Both the position numbers and the translations under genes were made by a program. The notes under the pieces are model-generated. The model was not told the DNA's origin, made no database searches, and saw only the letters and a program-made list of their open reading frames with translations. A stretch of DNA of 41,909 nt from a virus, in the IMG/VR virus record IMGVR_UViG_3300035703_000171, positions 1-41,909 of that record; one strand, 5' to 3'. This document shows positions 7,098 through 15,049 of the stretch, in pieces (within the stretch, counting starts at the first letter, position 1; every line of letters starts with the position of its first letter).

Positions 7098-7429
7098 CAC
7101 CGCTCCCAAAGACCCTCCACGTAATCTACAAAGGGACAAGCCCATACCAGGTTAGTTGTGTAATCAATACATTGAAGCAGCAGGAACGAGTTGGTATAGG
7201 AAACCCCCTGCCATTAGCCATGATAAGCTGGATAATCGCAACATGTCACAAAACTGAGTACGAGTTCACTGTGACGACAATCACCAGAGAAGAATACCAG
7301 GGTCCATACCAGCTGAGAGATGAAGATAACTTCCTCCACGTAATCTGGGTGGCATTCAGCAATCCCGTCATGGAACAAAGGTTCAAAGAAGTATTTGCTC
7401 CAAAGTATGATGACGACGATGGCTTCTAG
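7094..7429 (+). CDS. Hypothetical protein
   Basis: A 111-residue protein (MTPLPKTLHVIYKGTSPYQ...) ending in an acidic tail (DDDDGF). The start at 7094 forms an ATGA overlap with the stop of the previous gene, which favours coupling and decides against the longer upstream start. No family recognised. Confidence 0.55.
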   Translation: MTPLPKTLHVIYKGTSPYQVSCVINTLKQQERVGIGNPLPLAMISWIIATCHKTEYEFTVTTITREEYQGPYQLRDEDNFLHVIWVAFSNPVMEQRFKEVFAPKYDDDDGF

Positions 7430-7679
7430 GTTGGCATCAATTATAGTGACGCTAGCAGACTACACGAATGTAAGATCCACGAATGAACTAGCAGGTGCTT
7501 ACATTAGTGGTTTGAATAAGACTCATTGGTTGAACAACTGGGTCAGGGACAGACGCAAAGAAGGTTACATCGTCGTAATCGAGGACTACAAACAACCAGA
7601 TGTAAGGAAGGCGATGGTCCGTGTTAGTATGTATGACACTAGGATGCTCGTTTGGTTGAAGCTTACCATGCCAACCTGA
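7407..7679 (+). CDS. Hypothetical protein
   Basis: About 90 residues; the core reads LADYTNVRSTNELAGAYISGLNKTHWLNNWVRDRRKEGYIVVIEDYKQPDVRK (shown in part: LNKTHWLNNWVRDRR). It overlaps the previous gene by 23 bp, the same overlap as between the first two genes of this run. ATGs at 7407, 7410 and 7419 are all possible starts. No family recognised. Confidence 0.5.
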   Translation: MMTTMASRLASIIVTLADYTNVRSTNELAGAYISGLNKTHWLNNWVRDRRKEGYIVVIEDYKQPDVRKAMVRVSMYDTRMLVWLKLTMPT

Positions 7680-7695
7680 GCATTAAGTGCCCTGA

Positions 7696-7702
7696 CTAAA
7701 TA
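7696..7702 (+). promoter_or_regulatory. CTAAATA promoter motif, leaderless start
   Basis: The motif is followed by 5 nt (CGAAC) and the ATG at 7708. Confidence 0.65.
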
Positions 7703-7707
7703 CGAAC

Positions 7708-8310
7708 ATGAAGATACAAATACCTAAACCAAAGCAGAAACTGAATCGCACACCAGAGCGAGCAGCATGGTTGAACATGCGTAGTAAGGTCAGAACTCCA
7801 GGTGCAACTGGTTATCGGCCCAACACGCCAATCGAACCAGAATGGGAGAAAGACTTCCATTCATTCCTCCGCGATGTTGGTTACAAACCCACACCTAAAC
7901 ATGTCCTGAAGATGATCGACCCTGAACTGGGTTTCGTCAGAGGTAATGTTGAGTGGTATGGCGGTAAGTTCACAAGGTACGTTCCAGCGATGACTCTCAC
8001 CTACATGGGTGAAACTCTCACCTTCAAAGAATGGTCAGAGAGAACCGGTATTCGTGTATCGGCCCTCCAGAGAAGGTTTAAGTGTAAGTGGCCTATTGAC
8101 CAGTTACTTGGTTATGCACCTAGACAGCGACCAAAGAAGTATCGGAGGTATCTAACCCATAATGGAGAGACATTGCCATTGCTTGAATGGAGTAAGAGAA
8201 CCGGCATTGATAGGCTGGTACTCTATTGCAGACATTGCCATGGTTGGACTGATGCACAGGCACTTGGGTTTGAACCACCGCCAAGCCGTAAGCGTACAGG
8301 TAACAAATGA
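7708..8310 (+). CDS. HNH-related DNA-binding protein with degenerate nuclease and two tail repeats
   Basis: A 200-residue protein. The N-terminal part keeps the frame of the phage HNH family (WLNMRSKVRTPG, WEKDFHSFLRDVGYKP), but the active stretch LDRINNEGDYEPANCRWAT of the gene at 3685 is here LKMIDPELGFVRGNVEWYG, so key Asp, Arg, Asn and Cys positions are changed. Two repeats follow: YMGETLTFKEWSERTGI... at about 93-132 and HNGETLPLLEWSKRTGI... at about 149-188. Both are related to the DNA-binding tail of the HNH protein at 3685. The likely reading is a nuclease-dead, DNA-binding derivative. Mean base composition is AT-richer than the virion genes. Confidence 0.7.
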   Translation: MKIQIPKPKQKLNRTPERAAWLNMRSKVRTPGATGYRPNTPIEPEWEKDFHSFLRDVGYKPTPKHVLKMIDPELGFVRGNVEWYGGKFTRYVPAMTLTYMGETLTFKEWSERTGIRVSALQRRFKCKWPIDQLLGYAPRQRPKKYRRYLTHNGETLPLLEWSKRTGIDRLVLYCRHCHGWTDAQALGFEPPPSRKRTGNK

Positions 8311-8412
8311 CTGATTTCAAAAAAAGCACTTGTTGGTTCGCTTGCACTAGCCACTCTGACGTTACTCACAGCTTTGCTGCTTAATTTGTGGCTCTTCCGG
8401 TACCTTACATGA
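8311..8412 (+). CDS. Possible 33-codon membrane micro-ORF directly after a TGA stop
   Basis: Directly after the TGA of the preceding gene, in the same frame, the sequence reads LISKKALVGSLALATLTLL and on through LNLWLFRYLT to a stop. That is two Lys followed by a clear membrane helix. No ATG is present; CTG or ATT would have to start it, or the TGA is read through. It may be chance, but a clean hydrophobic helix exactly in this place is unusual. Confidence 0.25.
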   Translation: MISKKALVGSLALATLTLLTALLLNLWLFRYLT

Positions 8413-8446
8413 AGCCGCTTAACTCATACAAGAAGGAGAGTAAATT

Positions 8447-8719
8447 ATGACAACACGACTATCTAAACCAAACATGAACGCGGCAATCCTCGCTGTTTCA
8501 AACGCGAACTATGACTTAATCCGCAGCCTGTACGATCTAATAACGAAAGAGGTGGAGATACAGAGGCGCTCATCAACATCAAATAACGGCACTGTCAAAC
8601 TGGACGTAGGCTCAATGGATGGTCTGAAACTTGCGTTCGAAGTAGCCGCATACCTCCACCCTTCCGTTGAAGGATCATGGCCCAACTACACGCTTCTTTT
8701 CGACAATCGAAGTGCGTAA
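8447..8719 (+). CDS. Hypothetical protein
   Basis: A 90-residue protein (MTTRLSKPNMNAAILAV...) without a recognised domain. AAGGAGAG lies before the ATG, one of the best ribosome sites in the left part of the phage. The next gene starts within its stop codon (TAATG). Confidence 0.6.
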   Translation: MTTRLSKPNMNAAILAVSNANYDLIRSLYDLITKEVEIQRRSSTSNNGTVKLDVGSMDGLKLAFEVAAYLHPSVEGSWPNYTLLFDNRSA

Positions 8720-9033
8720 TGATTGAAGACCTCCAGAAAGCCTTCGAAGAGGAACGAGCCCGCTTTGCTGCATGGATAAGGAATGATCTCATCGAGAGAG
8801 CGGTTGCTCTACAAAACCCTCCATCCATTGAAGACATCTACCACAGTGCAGATGAGCAGGAAAATGAAGTTATCAATTCAAGTTACCACCAGTATCTGAA
8901 TCTACCAGAGAGTACGCCACAAGCGATGTGCTTTGTAGCTGTCAAAGACATTTGGAAGAAGGCAATGATTCTACACATAGCAGAGACTGAAGGGTTAGAT
9001 GCCGCGATGTTGTGGAAGTTACAACAAGAGTAG
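8719..9033 (+). CDS. Hypothetical protein
   Basis: A 104-residue helical, acidic protein (MIEDLQKAFEEERARFAAW...). The start at 8719 shares the A of the upstream stop (TAATG), which indicates coupling. Many Glu and aromatic residues; no family recognised. It is the last gene before the packaging genes. Confidence 0.6.
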   Translation: MIEDLQKAFEEERARFAAWIRNDLIERAVALQNPPSIEDIYHSADEQENEVINSSYHQYLNLPESTPQAMCFVAVKDIWKKAMILHIAETEGLDAAMLWKLQQE

Positions 9034-9057
9034 GGTTTATCCATCCCGAGGGGATTT

Positions 9058-9064
9058 CTAAATA
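9058..9064 (+). promoter_or_regulatory. CTAAATA promoter motif before terminase small subunit
   Basis: The motif lies inside the palindrome TCTAAATAATTTAGA. A short hairpin ATCCC-gag-GGGAT sits just upstream. The leader to the terS ATG is about 36 nt. Confidence 0.6.
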
Positions 9065-9105
9065 ATTTAGATGACCCAAATTGATTGAGAGAGTGATTGA
9101 GTATT

Positions 9106-9660
9106 ATGGCACAGCGCAAAGCGGAACCACTAACGAAAGGTCAGAAGTCTAGTCTGATCCAGAAGGCTGCTGACCATAAGCGGCTCAAGATGCTGGCAGA
9201 GGAAGCATCCAAGAACCTCAAGCTTACTGATCGCTGGCGGAAGCTTACCGAAGAGCACAAGGAAATCGTTCTCTATCGTTTGTTTGGTGGAGAAACCATC
9301 TCAGCAGCATGTCGCCAGATGGGAATTGATGTGGCGCTCATAAACCAAGCTGCTTACTACGATGAAGAGTTTGGAACCAGACTGGCAATCGCTCGTGCAA
9401 ATGGTCAGGCAACCAGAATCGAGCGTCTAGATGAGATACCTTACGACAACACTCTGAGTGATGCACGAGCAAAGCTGCTCAGCGATAACCTGAAGTGGGT
9501 CGCATCCAGAGCAGACAGAAAGAACTGGGGTGAGAAACTAGACATCACGGGTAAGGTCGAGTCCACGATGGAAATGCCTGATTGGATGTTCGGCAAGATT
9601 GTTGAGGCAGAAGCCCTACCTAAGCCTGATCCTGAGTCTGAACCAGAAGACTCTGAGTAA
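9106..9660 (+). CDS. terS: Terminase small subunit
   Basis: A 184-residue protein. LYRLFGGETISAACRQMGIDVALINQAAYYDEEFGTRLAIAR (key part ISAACRQMGI) is the helix-turn-helix region typical of small terminases. NLKWVASRADRKNWGEKLDITG is the oligomerisation and tail segment seen in many phage TerS proteins. The acidic C-terminus (PDPESEPEDSE) follows. It recognises the packaging site and loads TerL. The ATG at 9106 was taken rather than a TTG three codons upstream. TerL lies 2 kb downstream, separated by non-coding DNA and two minus-strand genes, which is an uncommon split. Confidence 0.82.
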   Translation: MAQRKAEPLTKGQKSSLIQKAADHKRLKMLAEEASKNLKLTDRWRKLTEEHKEIVLYRLFGGETISAACRQMGIDVALINQAAYYDEEFGTRLAIARANGQATRIERLDEIPYDNTLSDARAKLLSDNLKWVASRADRKNWGEKLDITGKVESTMEMPDWMFGKIVEAEALPKPDPESEPEDSE

Positions 9661-9790
9661 GTTCGAACTTCTCGATTACCCTTAGGCTCATCTTACAGTA
9701 GAGCGTGGTATCGCCATGGGTTGAGCTGCATTGCAACCTTAGGCGTTCAATCCGCTCTAAGTCCCCTATGAGTCTATCCCAATCATCCAT
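9620..9790 (-). CDS. Possible small protein antisense to the end of terS
   Basis: A 56-residue ORF (MDDWDRLIGDLERIERL...) with GGCGGAGG eight bases before the ATG, a convincing ribosome site. It overlaps the last 41 bp of terS on the other strand. No family recognised; it could be a chance ORF. Confidence 0.35.
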   Translation of the reverse strand: MDDWDRLIGDLERIERLRLQCSSTHGDTTLYCKMSLRVIEKFELTQSLLVQTQDQA

Positions 9791-9881
9791 GAGCCATACC
9801 TCCGCCCGTCTGCATAACAATCTATGCGATAGAATCAAGAACTCTAGGTATGGTGTGGGAAGCCTATCCAGACCCTGTTTC

Positions 9882-9908
9882 GCTGCCCGCTAAGGGGTCA
9901 ATAAGGGC
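9882..9908. repeat. 27-nt imperfect direct repeat, copy 2
   Basis: GCTGCCCGCTAAGGGG... matches the copy after the integrase (1924..1950) at 25 of 27 positions. Confidence 0.7.
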
Positions 9909-9987
9909 AAGGCCTATCTACCATGCCACCAGAGTGCGAAGAGCAGTTCATCTACCGTGCTGACATGTTTTAGAGGATCGCTCACAT

Positions 9988-10020
9988 CGTCAGCTTTCTG
10001 CGAATAGTTCTTAGAACACT
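9988..10020. repeat. Direct repeat unit A in the terS-terL gap
   Basis: CGTCAG, then TGCGAATAGTTCTTAGA. The partner at 10158..10191 reads CGTCAG, then TGCGAATGGTTCTTAGA, 170 bp away, with the same order and nearly the same spacing. Confidence 0.55.
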
Positions 10021-10157
10021 GGTCCATAGATGCTCTGTGCTGGCGCATGTCTACCGGACGTACCATAGGTAGTCTGAAACTTTTGCTATCATGTAGGGCT
10101 AGATCATTACAGTAGCTGAACTGTTAGAGCGGGTCTTGAATCAAACGTCGCTCGGCT

Positions 10158-10191
10158 CGTCAGTCTAGATGCGAATGGTTCTTAGAGTGTT
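10158..10191. repeat. Direct repeat unit B in the terS-terL gap
   Basis: Second copy of the element at 9988. Here it is bracketed by CTCGGCTCG on both sides (about 10151 and 10196). Confidence 0.55.
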
Positions 10192-10635
10192 GTCACTCGG
10201 CTCGAAAGCTGGAGGTCACACCTCCACATCTAATGTCTAACGCCTAGAAAGAGCAAAGCGACCAGAAAAGTACCAGCAGTGCGATTCTCAGACAATCTTT
10301 TGGAGGTGTTGCTCTAGAGTGGCACCTATCGGCCTCTAGGCATCAGGTCGCTCTATCACTCTACCCATGTAACATCAAAAAGAGCAAAAGCGACTGGTAT
10401 CTACACGACTCGTCGCATTTCTAGGTCTGCTTAATGTATCATAACAAGACCTACAGTGGTTGACGGCTTGGCAGTAGATGCTACCGTATCAATTGTAGAA
10501 GTGTGAGTAGATGACAAGGGTGTGAGTGGTACTGCTCAGAGGATGGCAACCAGATTCAGACCAGGTGTCAACCAGATACCGTGTCAACCGGAAAGAAAGA
10601 AAGAGATTGGTTGACGGATCGGATTGATGAAGGAG

Positions 10636-10667
10636 GGGGTACCCCTACCTCTACAGCCCTAGGGGCT
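10636..10667. other. Two GC-rich palindromes, candidate cos/packaging cleavage site
   Basis: GGGGTACCCC (10636-10645) and AGCCC-ta-GGGGCT (10655-10667) lie 9 bp apart in an otherwise AT-richer stretch. GC-rich self-complementary ends are common at cos sites of siphophages, but cleavage here is only a guess. Confidence 0.3.
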
Positions 10668-10714
10668 CGCCCATGGCCAGAATCACCTATCAAATTTCGA
10701 GTTCTGATTTCGAG

Positions 10715-10987
10715 TTATTTCAAACCCTGCTGTGTAAGCTTGCGCAGCGATGCTTCTATCAATTCGCCCACCTTTAGCAGAGCCCACGTTATCAGACCCC
10801 ACACCGCGCCAACTGCTACCCAGAATGGCATGTGGGTTTGATCCATAATCGTAAAGAGTGGATTAGTGAAAGCGAAATACACCGCGTACATCAACCACAA
10901 TACCAGGGGTATGATGCCTGCCCATACCCAAACCACGGTAACCATTGCCGTAGCAGTATAGAGAAATACTAACACTCGTTCTTTCAT
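10715..10987 (-). CDS. Small membrane protein (moron unit)
   Basis: A 90-residue protein with two or three membrane helices (about residues 4-45 and 53-72) and a charged C-terminus (ELIEASLRKLTQQ). GAGGAA lies before the ATG at 10987; the upstream in-frame start adds a polar leader without a ribosome site. It follows the secreted-protein gene at 11056 on the same strand, 68 bp away. Opposite to all neighbouring virion genes, the pair looks like cargo expressed from the lysogen. Confidence 0.65.
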   Translation of the reverse strand: MKERVLVFLYTATAMVTVVWVWAGIIPLVLWLMYAVYFAFTNPLFTIMDQTHMPFWVAVGAVWGLITWALLKVGELIEASLRKLTQQGLK

Positions 10988-11055
10988 AACTTGTTCCTCT
11001 TGACCCCGTAAAACGCTCAACCATGCCCTTGCAGTATGGCCAAGCACCTTGCCCC

Positions 11056-11604
11056 TTACAGCTCTGATTCAAAGTCCGCACTGACACCTGCGCTGTAGGT
11101 GATCGTATCGTCCTTCGTACTAAGCACAATCAACAGGCCATTTACGTTCCAGCGGTACAAGAACCACTTAGGCGCAACTGCCTCATTGATGCCACACTCT
11201 ATGCGCGACCCAAAGCAAGCTGGTACGAATGAATCCTCCACCACTCGTGGCGTACCGTACTTCATTGTCAGTAGGTCGATGAGTTCCTGCGTCTCACAGT
11301 TATTGTGGATCGTTACGTGGTTCAGTCGCTGAACCTTGTCTTCCTTGTAGAAGGTTAGTTTCGCTCTACCTTCGCATGAAGCACTGATTACCACCTTCTC
11401 TGGCAAGTATCTGTGGCGACCCTCTCCAATTGTGCCAATACCTTCCTCGCCAAGCTTAGGCTTGCGGATTGCGTACATGGCAGCAACCTCAGCTTCGCTC
11501 ATACCTGCTTGTAGGTCTCTGAAGAGCGTAACGGGTTCTTCTGCTCTTGCTCCTGTACTCATTCCCAGTAGCGCAAACGCTGCAATTCCACTTAATACCT
11601 TCAT
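11056..11604 (-). CDS. Secreted protein with signal peptide (moron, lysogenic-conversion candidate)
   Basis: A 182-residue protein. MKVLSGIAAFALLGMSTGARA is a classic signal peptide with an ARA cleavage site, so the protein acts in the periplasm or outside. LFRDLQAGMSEAEVAAMYAIRKP at about 28-50 and LLTMKYGTP further on resemble SmpA/BamE-like small domains, which is a weak likeness only. Four Cys could form disulfides. AGGAGGAAGAC before the ATG is the strongest ribosome site in the window. No TAARTA motif lies upstream; a TTGACT -35-like element on the minus strand near 11660 suggests a host-type promoter, though its -10 is poor. Confidence 0.7.
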   Translation of the reverse strand: MKVLSGIAAFALLGMSTGARAEEPVTLFRDLQAGMSEAEVAAMYAIRKPKLGEEGIGTIGEGRHRYLPEKVVISASCEGRAKLTFYKEDKVQRLNHVTIHNNCETQELIDLLTMKYGTPRVVEDSFVPACFGSRIECGINEAVAPKWFLYRWNVNGLLIVLSTKDDTITYSAGVSADFESEL

Positions 11605-11668
11605 GTCTTCCTCCTAAAGCATCTGCATAATGCCATACCTGCATTTAGTCTACCTTAAGTCAATTTGC

Positions 11669-11675
11669 TTAAATA
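11669..11675 (+). promoter_or_regulatory. TTAAATA promoter motif, leaderless start for terL
   Basis: The motif is followed by 4 nt (CTGG) and the ATG at 11680. No Shine-Dalgarno is present. It sits just upstream of the divergent moron gene. Confidence 0.65.
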
Positions 11676-11679
11676 CTGG

Positions 11680-13041
11680 ATGGAGAAACCTAGATTCAAT
11701 CCCAATCCAATGCAGGTCGAACTTATGCGACTTGCTTGGAACGAACCCAACATTGACAACATACTTCTATACGGTGGTAGCCGTGGAGGTAAGTCCGCTG
11801 GGTTGATGTCACTTGTTATCGCTCGCGCACTCGCTGCACCAAAGACCAAACACGCGGTCTTTCGTCTTACCCTTACATCTTGCAATCGGCAGCTTGGTCC
11901 CGCTCGTGGTACTTTCCCTGACATCATGGAAATGCTCTATCCAGGGTACATGCAGAGGCCAGATGTCACCCTTGCTAAATCTGAGTCTATCTTCACCTTC
12001 CACAATGGTTCGGAGATACTTTTCGAAGGGCTTGATCCTAGCCGCATTGATAAGGTCCTAGGTGCGCAGTACGCTACCGCGTGGGTCAATGAATGTAATG
12101 AAATCTCTGATTATGAAGGGGTAATTCTACAGCTTGCCAGCCGTATGGCCGACAGCAAGCCGATTATGAACCGTGGTAAGAAGGTCATGGGGGAGGATGG
12201 TAAGCCCGTCATGCTTCGTCCGCTTATGCTCTTCGACTGCAATCCTAACGTCAAGGATGACTGGGAGTACAAACTCTTCCAGTTGAAGCAGGACCCACTT
12301 TCCAACCAACCTCTGGATGATGCAGACAATTATGCCAGTCTGCTCGTTCCACCACATGACAATGCTGCTAATCAGGCCCTTGGTTATGCTGATGCACTGA
12401 AACGACGTTACAAACATTCGCCTAAGATGATGGCGCGTTTCGTTGAGGGTATGTGGTCCGACAACAATCCATCAGCACTCTTCCGCCGTGACATGTTCAA
12501 ATACCGCGATGCTCCTGAATCCTTGCTGCGCATTGTTGTTGGTGTCGATCCCGCGGGTTCTAGTGGCAACGGGTCAGACTACACTGGTATCGTCGTTGTG
12601 GGGCTTGATCGCGAAGGTAACGCCTATGTTCTTGAGGATGCCAGCATCAAAGGCACTCCGGAGCAGTGGGCAGCAGAAACTAAGCGAATGTTTGACGAGT
12701 GGGAAGCGGACCTCATCGTAGCTGAACGCAACTATGGGGGTGAAATGGTGGAACACACCATTCGTTCTGCCCACCGCAATCTACCAGTGAAGACTGTCAC
12801 GGCGAGTAGGAGCAAGATTGTTCGTGCTGAGCCTGTTTCCATCGAATACCACAAAGGCCGCGTCTTCCACACAATGCCCTTCAAGGAGTTGGAGGAGCAA
12901 ATGTGCGACTATACTCCTGCGACAAAGAAATCACCGGATAGAATGGACGCGCTCGTTTGGGCACTAACTGAATTGCTCAAACTAAACACGAGCAACCTTG
13001 GGACTGTAACGGTCAAGCACGGCACCGGGGTCTGGCGGTAG
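11680..13041 (+). CDS. terL: Terminase large subunit
   Basis: A 453-residue packaging motor. The ATPase has Walker A GGSRGGKS (about 33-40) and the following RALAAPKTK region. The RNase H-like nuclease has GVDPAGSSG (about 288-296), VAERNYGG (about 346-353) and SPDRMDALVWAL (about 418-429), which supply the acidic metal-binding residues. ATG at 11680 (MEKPRFNPNPMQ...) was chosen because it follows TTAAATA by 4 nt; a TTG-type start five codons earlier has no support. Length is usual for siphophages. Confidence 0.95.
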   Translation: MEKPRFNPNPMQVELMRLAWNEPNIDNILLYGGSRGGKSAGLMSLVIARALAAPKTKHAVFRLTLTSCNRQLGPARGTFPDIMEMLYPGYMQRPDVTLAKSESIFTFHNGSEILFEGLDPSRIDKVLGAQYATAWVNECNEISDYEGVILQLASRMADSKPIMNRGKKVMGEDGKPVMLRPLMLFDCNPNVKDDWEYKLFQLKQDPLSNQPLDDADNYASLLVPPHDNAANQALGYADALKRRYKHSPKMMARFVEGMWSDNNPSALFRRDMFKYRDAPESLLRIVVGVDPAGSSGNGSDYTGIVVVGLDREGNAYVLEDASIKGTPEQWAAETKRMFDEWEADLIVAERNYGGEMVEHTIRSAHRNLPVKTVTASRSKIVRAEPVSIEYHKGRVFHTMPFKELEEQMCDYTPATKKSPDRMDALVWALTELLKLNTSNLGTVTVKHGTGVWR

Positions 13042-13047
13042 AGTAAA

Positions 13048-13054
13048 CTAAATA
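13048..13054 (+). promoter_or_regulatory. CTAAATA promoter motif with SD-hiding hairpin (portal)
   Basis: The motif is followed directly by CCTGAGTT-cttctcc-AACTCAGG (13055-13077). CTCAGG overlaps the ribosome site CAGGGG of the portal gene. A start 4-5 nt after the motif would remove most of the left arm. Confidence 0.65.
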
Positions 13055-13083
13055 CCTGAGTTCTTCTCCAACTCAGGGGCCAC

Positions 13084-14472
13084 ATGACTAACATTAACTC
13101 ACCTACACCCGTTATTGCTGCTGAGCATGAACGTTGGAGAAGCAACCGCGATGCGGTAAAGGGCAAGTATGCTGTCAAAGCAGCGGGCGAACGCTACCTT
13201 CCGAAGCCGCGTAGCGACATGACCCTTGCACAATACCATTCCTATTCGCAGCATGTCAGCTTCTATCCAGCTGTAAGCCGTACTGTTGATGGTATTGTGG
13301 GATTGATGCTCCGTAAGGTGCCAGCTCTTGAAGCGACTGGTATTCTTGAGGAAGTGAAAGGCACAATCACCCGTGATGGCCGCTCTGTCGATGAGTTGGC
13401 TCGCGATGTCGTTCGCGAAACCCTTATAACCAATTTCACGGGCTTGCTGGTGGACTTGCCAGTTGGACGCGCTTCAACAGCCGCAGAAGCCCTAGAGAAC
13501 AACCTACGGCCCTTTGTAGGGGTCTATCCAGCCGAGAGCATCCTAGAGGTGCAGGCAGGGGTTGTACGCGGGCAGAGAGTGCCGGTTCGGGTCCGCTTGC
13601 TGGAGAACGGCGGAAACCAAGTGCGCGAACTGCGCTTGAACGATCGTATGCAGTACGAAGTGGTCCTTCACACCCGTGATACGGACTTTGGCGAGTTTGC
13701 TGCCCTGGCACCAATCGTGCCTACCCTCGATGGTCAGCCACTCAACGCCATTCCGTTCGTACTTGTCAGCACTGAGGCCGGATTTGATCCCAAGCCTGCC
13801 CAGCTGGACCATGCTGTAAACCTCAATTTCGACCACTACCGCACACAGGGCCTTCTTGCCACGGTACACCTGCACCAGAGCAGCCCGATGCTTGTCGCAA
13901 CTGGTGTTGGAAACGCTGAAGAGCAGCAACGCATCTCAATCGCTCCAGGGCAAATCATGTGCTTGGAGAATCCTGAGGCCAAGGTGTTCTACGTTGAACC
14001 GGCCGGCGATGGCATCCCATCCCTAGAGCGTGAACTTGAGCGCATAGAAGACAAGCTAGCTGTCGTCGGTGCGCGCATCCTTGCCCGCCAAAAGAAGGTT
14101 GCAGAAGCTGCCGAGACGGAAGCACTGCGCCAGGGCGCTGAAAATGCCACACTGGCAACTGTTGCCAACGCAATCAGCCGCCGCATGGAAGCTGCGCTGA
14201 ACATTGTTAGTGCTTGGATGCAGGCCGGACCGGTTCAATTCCAACTGAATACTGACTACCTGCCCATGAAAATGGATGCATCTGAGGTCAAAGTCCTACT
14301 CGAAATGCGCATGGCTGACGAGTTGGACGAGGAAACATTCTTCCTCGCCCTGCGTGACCGTGGTGTACTGAACGAGACACTGACTATTGCAGAGTTCCGC
14401 GCTCGCAAAGCTAGAAGCCCTGCGCCAGCACAGCCAGTTGCATCTACGAATAATGACGGACTGACGGTCTAA
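13084..14472 (+). CDS. Portal protein (DUF4055 type)
   Basis: A 462-residue protein. FYPAVSRTVDGIVGLMLRKVP (part: SRTVDGIVGLMLRK) near residue 60 and the long helical C-terminal half are the pattern of DUF4055 proteins, which take the portal position in many siphophages. It follows terL and precedes scaffold and capsid, the canonical order. It would form the dodecameric DNA channel at one capsid vertex. CAGGGG precedes the ATG. The C-terminus is short and Pro/Ala-rich. Confidence 0.87.
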   Translation: MTNINSPTPVIAAEHERWRSNRDAVKGKYAVKAAGERYLPKPRSDMTLAQYHSYSQHVSFYPAVSRTVDGIVGLMLRKVPALEATGILEEVKGTITRDGRSVDELARDVVRETLITNFTGLLVDLPVGRASTAAEALENNLRPFVGVYPAESILEVQAGVVRGQRVPVRVRLLENGGNQVRELRLNDRMQYEVVLHTRDTDFGEFAALAPIVPTLDGQPLNAIPFVLVSTEAGFDPKPAQLDHAVNLNFDHYRTQGLLATVHLHQSSPMLVATGVGNAEEQQRISIAPGQIMCLENPEAKVFYVEPAGDGIPSLERELERIEDKLAVVGARILARQKKVAEAAETEALRQGAENATLATVANAISRRMEAALNIVSAWMQAGPVQFQLNTDYLPMKMDASEVKVLLEMRMADELDEETFFLALRDRGVLNETLTIAEFRARKARSPAPAQPVASTNNDGLTV

Positions 14473-14488
14473 TCGTTACGGTTTTCCA

Positions 14489-15049
14489 ATGCCCTATCTG
14501 TACGCTATTGGATGGACAGCTCTAGACAAGTGGTATCTCGGTTGCCGCTATGCCCCACACAGTGACCCAAGTGACTTGTGGGTATCCTATTTCACCAGCA
14601 GCAAAGTGGTTGCTGAGTACCGCAAGTTGTATGGCGACCCAGACCACAAGGAAATCCTAGCAACTGGCACGCGGGAAGAAATACTAGGTGCTGAGCAAAG
14701 CTACCTTGCCGAATGGAACCTCCACAAAGACCCGCGCTGGTTAAATCAGTCCATTGGAGGTGAGCGCTTTTACAGCACCGGCCCGCTAGACCCCGCAATG
14801 GTTGAGCGCAGGGCAAAATCTCTCAGAGGTCAGAAGCGTACTGACGAGCAGCGCGCACGCATGAGCAAAGCGGCTGAAGGCCGTGCGCCATACAATAAGG
14901 GGCGCAACATCACGGAGAAGCACAGACAAGCTCTCATTGGGATAAAGCGCAAGCCGCGTCCCCCACACTCTTCAGAGACTAGAGCCAAATTGAGTGCAGC
15001 GCGCCGCGCTCGCGAAGCAGCCCGACGCGACAATCCCCAGACCGACTAA
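14489..15049 (+). CDS. GIY-YIG homing-type endonuclease with NUMOD3-like repeats
   Basis: A 186-residue protein. The GIY-YIG module opens the chain (YLYAIGWTALDKWYLGCRY, about residues 3-21), with later conserved Arg (REEILGAEQSYL). From about 108 on, GQKRTDEQRARMSKAAEG, GRNITEKHRQALIGIKR and HSSETRAKLSAARRARE form three NUMOD3-type DNA-binding units as in I-TevI relatives. It stands between portal and scaffold genes as a free-standing intruder. Its TAA stop is part of the next promoter motif. Confidence 0.87.
   Translation: MPYLYAIGWTALDKWYLGCRYAPHSDPSDLWVSYFTSSKVVAEYRKLYGDPDHKEILATGTREEILGAEQSYLAEWNLHKDPRWLNQSIGGERFYSTGPLDPAMVERRAKSLRGQKRTDEQRARMSKAAEGRAPYNKGRNITEKHRQALIGIKRKPRPPHSSETRAKLSAARRAREAARRDNPQTD

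Larger units (their letters stand above)
9791..10714. other. About 920-bp structured non-coding region between terS and the moron genes
   Basis: No convincing gene on either strand. It holds the second copy of the 27-nt repeat (9882..9908), an imperfect 33-nt direct repeat (9988.. and 10158..), and paired GAGCAAAGCGACC / GAGCAAAAGCGACT elements near 10252 and 10381. It also holds several hairpins: TGGAGGT-cac-ACCTCCA near 10210, AGGTG / CACCT near 10305, and TAGGTCT / AGACCTA spanning about 10423-10453. GGGGTACCCC is at 10636. Its place between the two terminase genes makes a cos or pac site, small RNAs, or both plausible. Confidence 0.6.

Noticed and set aside
9700-10600. CRISPR-like array in the terS-terL gap
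   Set aside because: The repeats are only two imperfect copies with 137-bp spacing and no regular spacers.
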